From Flavobacterium sp. IB48 (GTDB lineage: Bacteria; Bacteroidota; Bacteroidia; Flavobacteriales; Flavobacteriaceae): DNA of 64,000 nucleotides. Both the position numbers and the translations under genes were made by a program. Where the stretch lies: contig NZ_JAEFCA010000007.1 in NCBI RefSeq assembly GCF_016405855.1, positions 62,001 to 126,000 of the forward strand. The letters run 5' to 3'. Shown here in pieces: positions 58,833-64,000 of the stretch. The notes below the pieces were generated by a model. It saw nothing but the letters and a program-made list of their open reading frames with translations. It was not told the origin of the DNA and ran no database searches. Positions within the stretch are counted from its first letter, which is position 1. Every line of letters starts with the position of its first letter.

Positions 58833-61800
58833 ATGAAACTAAAGTTCAATGGATTCTTAGTGCTTTTATTAGTACTAGTTGCGCAACTTTCTTTTGCGCA
58901 AGAAAGAGCTGTTTCGGGAACAGTTTCTGACAATGCAGGGATGCCTCTACCAGGTGTTAGTGTATTAGTTAAAGGAACCAAAGCTGGAACGCAAACCGAT
59001 TTTGATGGTAAATATACTATCAAAGCATCATCAAGCCAAGTATTGGTATTTAGCTACATTGGGATGAAAACTCAAGAAATAGCTGCAACTTCATCAACAG
59101 TTAACGTAAAATTGGCTGGAGATGCTCAAGAACTTGAAAGCGTTGTAGTAACAACAGCTTTAGGTGTTAAAAGAGAGAAAAAATCTCTTGGTTATGCAAC
59201 ACAAGAGGTAAAAGGAGGAGATTTAAGAAATGGTACTTCTAGTGGTAACTTCTTAAACGAACTTTCTGGTAAAGTTGCCGGTGTTAACATTACAAGAAAC
59301 ACTAACTTTGGAGGTTCTACAAGTGCAATTTCTAGAGGGGTTAAAGCTATTGGTCAAAGTAATGAGATGTTAATCGTTATTGATGGTATGCCAATCAACA
59401 ACGCTAACAACACAAACGACGGAACAACAGCTCAATCATCAGGATCTAGAGGATTTGACTACGGTAATAACGCGATGGACATTAATCCAGAAGATATCGA
59501 AAGTGTGAACGTATTAAAAGGTGCTGCGGCTTCTGCATTATACGGATACTTAGCTGGTAACGGGGTTTTAATGATTACAACTAAAAAAGGTAAAGCTAGA
59601 AAAGGATTAGGAATCACTGTTTCTTCTGAAGTAGTAACTGGTAGTCCTGACAAAAGCACTTTCGTTAAATACCAAAAAAATTATGGAGCTGGATACGGTG
59701 CTTCTTTTGACACTACACAAGATATTAATGGTGACGGTGTAAATGATAGAGTAGTTCTTATGGGAGATGATGCTTCTGTAGGTAACCGTTTTGATCCTTC
59801 ATTGAATGTTTACCAATGGGATGCATTCTCTGCATACCCAGGAAATGCTAACTACGGAAAAGCAACTCCATGGCAAGCTGCTGCAAACGATCCTTTCACT
59901 TTCTTCAAAAACTCACTTTCTTTAGTGAACAGTATCTCTTTTGAAGATGGAAATGAAAAAACAAATGTTGTATTTAACTATACAAATACTGACCAAACTG
60001 GTGTTTTAATTAATAGTGAATTAAGAAAAAATAACTTCAGTTTAAAATTAAACCACCAATTTACAGACAGATTGTCTTTAAGTACTTTTGCTAACTTTTC
60101 TGCACAACAAACAGTTGGTAGAAACATGACAGGATACAGCGACAACTTAGTTTCTGGTTTCCGTCAATGGTGGCAAACAAACGTTGATATTAAACAATTA
60201 CAACAAGCATACAACAATTCAGGCGGACAAAACATCACTTGGAACAGAACTTCTGTTGACGATGGATCTCCTGCATACTGGAACAACCCTTACTTTGAGC
60301 GTTACCAAAACTACCAAAACGATAGTAGAAATCGTTTTATCGGTTATGCAAACTTAACGTACAAAATTACAGACTGGCTTTCTGCAACTGGAAAAATCTC
60401 TACAGATACTTATTCTGAGATTCGTGAAGAAAGAGTTGCTGTAGGATCTGTTGCAAAAACTTTTGGTATCAATGCTCTTGACGAGACTTCAGGATACCAA
60501 CGTTACAATGGTAACTTCTCTGAACAAAACTATGACTTGATTCTTACTTACAACAAAAAATTCGGAGAAGATTTTAGTTTAAGTGGAGTAGCTGGGGGAA
60601 CAATAAGAAACACTTATTTCAACCAAATTACAGCTTCTACTCAAGGAGGTTTAATTATCCCTGGTATTTACAGTTTATCAAACTCTAAAGCTGCAAGCCC
60701 ATACCCATACGAAAGAGAAACTAAAGCTTCTGTTAACAGTTACTACATTTCAGCTTCTTTAGGATATTTAGATACATATTTCATCGATGCAACTGCTCGT
60801 AGAGATGCTTTCTCAAACTTGCCTGCAAGCGACAATAGCATCCCAAGTTATTCTGTTTCTGGTAGCTGGGTTTTCTCTAAAAACATTGATGCTAGCTGGT
60901 TAAGTTTTGGTAAATTAAGAGGAGGTTACTCTGAAAGCCCACTAGGAACACCTGCATTAGCATTGGTTGATACTTATACAAAATACGATCCGTTCAACAA
61001 TAACCAAATGTATTCTGTAAACTCTATTAAAAACAATCCAGATCTTAAACCTATTAAAACTAATACACAAGAGATCGGTCTTGAGATGCAATTCTTAAAC
61101 AGAAGAGTTGGATTTGACGTGAGTTTATACAAAAACGTGAATGACGGAGAAGCTGTAAGAGTACCTTACTCAACTGCTACAGGTTACACTTCTAAATATG
61201 TTAACGCTGCTACAGTAGAAAACAAAGGTATCGAGGTTCAATTCAACGTTACTCCTATTAAAACAAACAGTTTTTCTTGGGATGTTAATGTGAACTGGTC
61301 TAAAAACGAAAACATGGTTACAGCTTTGGCTGATGGTGTAAGTAACTTACAAGTATCTTCTTTCCCTGGTACAGTAACTTTAAATGCTGTTGTTGGACAA
61401 CCATTTGGTGTATTGAAAGGAACAGATTACACTTATGATGCTAACGGACAAAGAATCGTTAACCCAGCAACTGGTAGATATGTAATCAATACTTCTACAA
61501 ACAATATTATTGGAAACATCAATCCTGATTGGATTGGAGGTATCCGCAACAAATTCGCATACAAAAACCTATCTTTCAGCTTCTTAATCGATGTTAAACA
61601 CGGAGGAGATGTTTTCTCTACTGACCAATGGTACGGAGTTGGAACTGGTTTAACTGATGAAACAGGTGGAAACAATGACCTTGGAAATCCAAAAAGAAAC
61701 AGTTTAGTAAATGGTGGTGGTGTTATCCTTCCAGGTGTATACGCTGATGGAACTCCAAACACAACAAGAACTGCTTACTCTACAGGTGGAGCTATTACAA

Positions 61801-62087
61801 ATGCTTACACTAACGGACCAAGAAGTCAATTTGTTTACGATGCTGGATTTATCAAATTAAGAGAGGTAAACATTACTTATACTTTACCATCTTCATTAGT
61901 TCAAAAAATGAAATTAGTTGATGCTAGAATTTCACTTATCGGATCTAACTTATGGATCATCCAAAAGAATCTTCCAGATGCAGACCCAGAAAGTGGATTA
62001 GGATCTAACGTAGGATCTCAAGGACTTTCTATCGGTTCTTTACCAACAACTAGAAATATTGGTTGTAACTTAACAATAAAATTCTAA
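58833..62087 (+). CDS. SusC/RagA-family TonB-dependent outer-membrane transporter
   Basis: The 1084-residue protein has a signal peptide (LVLLLVLVAQLSFAQ), a carboxypeptidase-regulatory-like domain (VSGTVSDNAGMPLPGVSVLV, GTQTDFDGKYTI, LVFSYIGMKTQEI; residues 25-95), a plug (about 105-240, with IVIDGMPINNANN and DIESVNVLKGAAASALYGYL) and a large barrel ending NIGCNLTIKF. SusC proteins import glycans or peptides bound by SusD. The SusD partner starts three bases downstream. No TonB box is obvious. The substrate cannot be told; no glycoside hydrolase or sensor gene lies in view. Confidence 0.96.
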   Translation: MKLKFNGFLVLLLVLVAQLSFAQERAVSGTVSDNAGMPLPGVSVLVKGTKAGTQTDFDGKYTIKASSSQVLVFSYIGMKTQEIAATSSTVNVKLAGDAQELESVVVTTALGVKREKKSLGYATQEVKGGDLRNGTSSGNFLNELSGKVAGVNITRNTNFGGSTSAISRGVKAIGQSNEMLIVIDGMPINNANNTNDGTTAQSSGSRGFDYGNNAMDINPEDIESVNVLKGAAASALYGYLAGNGVLMITTKKGKARKGLGITVSSEVVTGSPDKSTFVKYQKNYGAGYGASFDTTQDINGDGVNDRVVLMGDDASVGNRFDPSLNVYQWDAFSAYPGNANYGKATPWQAAANDPFTFFKNSLSLVNSISFEDGNEKTNVVFNYTNTDQTGVLINSELRKNNFSLKLNHQFTDRLSLSTFANFSAQQTVGRNMTGYSDNLVSGFRQWWQTNVDIKQLQQAYNNSGGQNITWNRTSVDDGSPAYWNNPYFERYQNYQNDSRNRFIGYANLTYKITDWLSATGKISTDTYSEIREERVAVGSVAKTFGINALDETSGYQRYNGNFSEQNYDLILTYNKKFGEDFSLSGVAGGTIRNTYFNQITASTQGGLIIPGIYSLSNSKAASPYPYERETKASVNSYYISASLGYLDTYFIDATARRDAFSNLPASDNSIPSYSVSGSWVFSKNIDASWLSFGKLRGGYSESPLGTPALALVDTYTKYDPFNNNQMYSVNSIKNNPDLKPIKTNTQEIGLEMQFLNRRVGFDVSLYKNVNDGEAVRVPYSTATGYTSKYVNAATVENKGIEVQFNVTPIKTNSFSWDVNVNWSKNENMVTALADGVSNLQVSSFPGTVTLNAVVGQPFGVLKGTDYTYDANGQRIVNPATGRYVINTSTNNIIGNINPDWIGGIRNKFAYKNLSFSFLIDVKHGGDVFSTDQWYGVGTGLTDETGGNNDLGNPKRNSLVNGGGVILPGVYADGTPNTTRTAYSTGGAITNAYTNGPRSQFVYDAGFIKLREVNITYTLPSSLVQKMKLVDARISLIGSNLWIIQKNLPDADPESGLGSNVGSQGLSIGSLPTTRNIGCNLTIKF

Positions 62088-62090
62088 GCT

Positions 62091-63557
62091 ATGAAAAATA
62101 GACTAATAATATTAATATCGTTCATTGCCTTATTTTCATCTTGCTCTGATGATTTTGGGAACATGAACCAAGACACAAAAAACCCTACCACTACTTCTCC
62201 TGAATTTTTATTTACAAATGCAGAGAAATTCATGATGGATCAGGTTACTAGCACATCTGTTAACTTCAACGTATTCAGATTATATGCTCAGCAATGGACA
62301 GAAGTACAATACCCACAAGAAACTCAATATGACCTTACTGGACGTACAATTCCAGATCGTCACTGGGCTACTTACTACCGTGATGTACTAAGAGATTTTA
62401 AAGAAGCTAAAACACTTTTGCTAGAGCAAAAAGCAAGCTACACTGGAACTGCTGATGGTTTAGTGGTAATTGAAAATAAACTTGCAATTATCGACATTTT
62501 AACTTCTTACTGCTACGGTATCTTAGTTGATACTTTTGGAGATGTTCCTTATACAGAAGCTTTAGATATTGAAAATCATCCACAACCTAAATATGATGAT
62601 GCTCAAACTATCTACAGAGATTTACTTACTGTATTAACTAATGCATCTCATAAATTAGATCAATCTGCTGACAGTTATGGTAGTGCTGACCTTATTTACG
62701 GTGGTAACACTGCAAAATGGGCTAAGTTTGCTAACTCTCTTCGTTTCAGAATGGCTATCATGATGGATGACGTTGATCACGCTTATGCTAGCACACAAGC
62801 TTTAGCAGCTAAAGAAGATGGATTAATCACATCTAGTGCTGATGGCGCTTACATGCCTTACGCTACAAATACAACAAATAACAACCCGTTATATCTTGAC
62901 TTAGTAGCTAGTGGACGTAATGACTTCGTTCCTGCTGATACATTTGTTAACAAATTGAATGCTCTTTCTGACCCAAGAAGATCTAAATACTTCACTGAGT
63001 ACCCAGAAGGATCAGGACAATACAAAGGTGGTGTATACGGAACAGTTAATATTTACGGAAACTTCTCTCACATTACTGAAACTATTAAAGATCCAGTTTA
63101 TCCAGGTGTAATTTTTACATATTCTGAAGTTGAATTCTTATTAGCTGAAGCTGTAGAAAGAGGTATCGCTGTTGGAGGTACTGCTGAATCTCACTATAAT
63201 GCTGCTGTAACTGCATCTTTACAAGATTGGGGTGTAGCTGCTGGTGATATCGCTGCTTACTTAACAAGATCTGACGTAGCTTATGCTACTGCAACAGGAA
63301 CTTGGAAACAAAAAATTGGAGAACAATCTTGGATTGCTTACTATAATAGAGGTTTTGAAGCTTGGACTTCTTACAGAAGATTAGACTTCCCTGCTTTAGT
63401 TGCGCCACCTGTAACATTTGGTGACATCACTGAAGTTCCAAAACGCTACTCTTATCCAGGAATCGAGCAGACATTAAACGCTGCAAACTTAGAAGCTGCA
63501 GTTGCAAAATTGGGTAACAATGCTGTAACTACTAAACTTTTCTGGGACAAACACTAA
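62091..63557 (+). CDS. SusD/RagB-family surface substrate-binding lipoprotein
   Basis: The 488-residue lipoprotein has the signal IILISFIALFSSC with lipid Cys at 18. CSDDFGN follows and fits the acidic lipoprotein export signal described for Flavobacteriaceae, so it should face outside. NTTSPEFLFTNAEKFM-like and YAQQWTEVQYPQE regions, DTFGDVPYTEALD, and the C-terminal FTYSEVEFLLAEAVERG with WIAYYNRGFEAWTSYRRLDF are characteristic of the SusD-like group. It caps the SusC pore encoded three bases upstream and captures substrate. Substrate unknown. Confidence 0.95.
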   Translation: MKNRLIILISFIALFSSCSDDFGNMNQDTKNPTTTSPEFLFTNAEKFMMDQVTSTSVNFNVFRLYAQQWTEVQYPQETQYDLTGRTIPDRHWATYYRDVLRDFKEAKTLLLEQKASYTGTADGLVVIENKLAIIDILTSYCYGILVDTFGDVPYTEALDIENHPQPKYDDAQTIYRDLLTVLTNASHKLDQSADSYGSADLIYGGNTAKWAKFANSLRFRMAIMMDDVDHAYASTQALAAKEDGLITSSADGAYMPYATNTTNNNPLYLDLVASGRNDFVPADTFVNKLNALSDPRRSKYFTEYPEGSGQYKGGVYGTVNIYGNFSHITETIKDPVYPGVIFTYSEVEFLLAEAVERGIAVGGTAESHYNAAVTASLQDWGVAAGDIAAYLTRSDVAYATATGTWKQKIGEQSWIAYYNRGFEAWTSYRRLDFPALVAPPVTFGDITEVPKRYSYPGIEQTLNAANLEAAVAKLGNNAVTTKLFWDKH

Positions 63558-63579
63558 TATTATATTTAACAGTACAAAT

Positions 63580-64000
63580 ATGAAAAAATACATTAAACAG
63601 ATAGCTGCATTTGCATTTATTGCAACTTTAGCTTCATGTTCTGCAGATGACAATATGGAATTTGCAACTACAGGAGGTAATGCAGTTCCAACAACGACTA
63701 GTATAAGTCGTTTGGATAACAACTACAACCTGCCACTTAACACATACACTAAAGAAGGTGTAACTGTGACTAAAGTTGAAATTTTCAAAAATGCTGCAAA
63801 AACACCTCCAACAGATCCTATCGTATTTGGAGACAAAGTAGCAGATGCAACTTTAAGTGAAGGAAAAGCTACTTTCAATACTTCTACATTAGGAAGTTTC
63901 GATAAATTCCCAGTAACTGAAGGTGGTGTAACAACTTTAACTGGAAAAACAGGAACGTTTGAATTAGCAATTCTTGCAACTTATTCTGATGGAACAACAT
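63580..64000 (+). CDS. Lipoprotein of the SusCD operon, C-terminus cut by window edge
   Basis: The visible 140 codons start with a lipoprotein signal (FAFIATLASC, lipid Cys at 20), then ADDNMEFATTGGN, again acidic after the Cys as for surface export. The rest (SISRLDNNYNLPLNTYTKEG, VTVTKVEIFKN, GKTGTFELAILATYSDGTT) looks like beta-rich Ig-like sequence. It lies 22 bases after susD and is surely in the same operon. Third genes of such operons often encode extra surface glycan- or protein-binding lipoproteins; I recognise no specific family. Confidence 0.85.
   Translation, partial: MKKYIKQIAAFAFIATLASCSADDNMEFATTGGNAVPTTTSISRLDNNYNLPLNTYTKEGVTVTKVEIFKNAAKTPPTDPIVFGDKVADATLSEGKATFNTSTLGSFDKFPVTEGGVTTLTGKTGTFELAILATYSDGTT

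Noticed and set aside
1..64000. tRNA genes, rRNA genes, CRISPR arrays, insertion sequences and prophage genes
   Set aside because: I looked in the larger gaps on both strands for cloverleaf sequences, regular spaced repeats, transposase-like frames and terminal inverted repeats and saw none.

Overview
The window reads as chromosome from a member of the Bacteroidota, family Flavobacteriaceae, most likely Flavobacterium or a close relative. The evidence is low G+C, A-rich start regions without Shine-Dalgarno sites, promoters of the TTG-N19/20-TAnnTTTG type, a SusC/SusD pair, an UpxY-family NusG paralogue, and zinc-free forms of S14 and L36. This is a family-level inference; no species is claimed.

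Bases 1-31212 are a long surface-polysaccharide locus, all on the minus strand, so transcription runs from 31 kb down to 1. It starts with a capsule-type export core: outer-membrane export lipoprotein, Wzc-like tyrosine kinase, UDP-HexNAc 4-epimerase, UDP-glucose dehydrogenase and an UpxY-like antiterminator. A terminator-like hairpin and then a good promoter match follow upxY and appear to start a second unit: TviB-like dehydrogenase, manC, rmlB, a large SLBB export protein and a kinase-less Wzz. Next comes a nonulosonic (pseudaminic-type) acid cassette: pseB, pseC, a NeuB-cytidylyltransferase fusion, a YhcH-like protein, an SGNH hydrolase, two GNAT acetyltransferases, a ketoacyl-ACP synthase III, an acyl carrier protein and pseI. 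An Asp-box (sialidase-like) lipoprotein ends it. The assembly genes close the locus: Wzx flippase, an unidentified protein, Wzy-like polymerase and four GT2 glycosyltransferases, the last cut by the window edge. Two decayed genes lie inside: a serine-acetyltransferase-like gene broken by several frameshifts (7298-7740) and the 3' end of a second KASIII (10019-10135).

Bases 31285-39290 hold housekeeping genes: recR, a CoA-binding protein, marC (the only plus-strand gene here), two guanidino-group hydrolases, citrate synthase, enolase and carA. Several are separated by clear intrinsic terminators.

Bases 39376-56947 hold the str/S10/spc/alpha ribosomal region on the minus strand: rpsL-rpsG-fusA-rpsJ, then a terminator and new promoter, then rplC through rplQ with secY, infA, rpmJ and rpoA. 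In all there are 28 ribosomal-protein genes. Internal gaps carry structured elements in front of rpsH, rpsD and rplQ that look like regulatory leaders.

Bases 57048-64000 are on the plus strand: an Omp85/BamA-like outer-membrane protein, a SusC/RagA TonB-dependent transporter, its SusD/RagB partner lipoprotein, and the start of a further lipoprotein cut by the window end. I found no tRNA, rRNA, CRISPR array, insertion sequence or prophage gene.

The best candidate for new biology is the nonulosonate cassette. It has two NeuB-type synthase domains (one fused to a nucleotidyltransferase), no recognisable PseG, and its own KASIII/ACP pair beside two N-acyltransferases. This suggests a nonulosonic acid with an ACP-derived acyl group.
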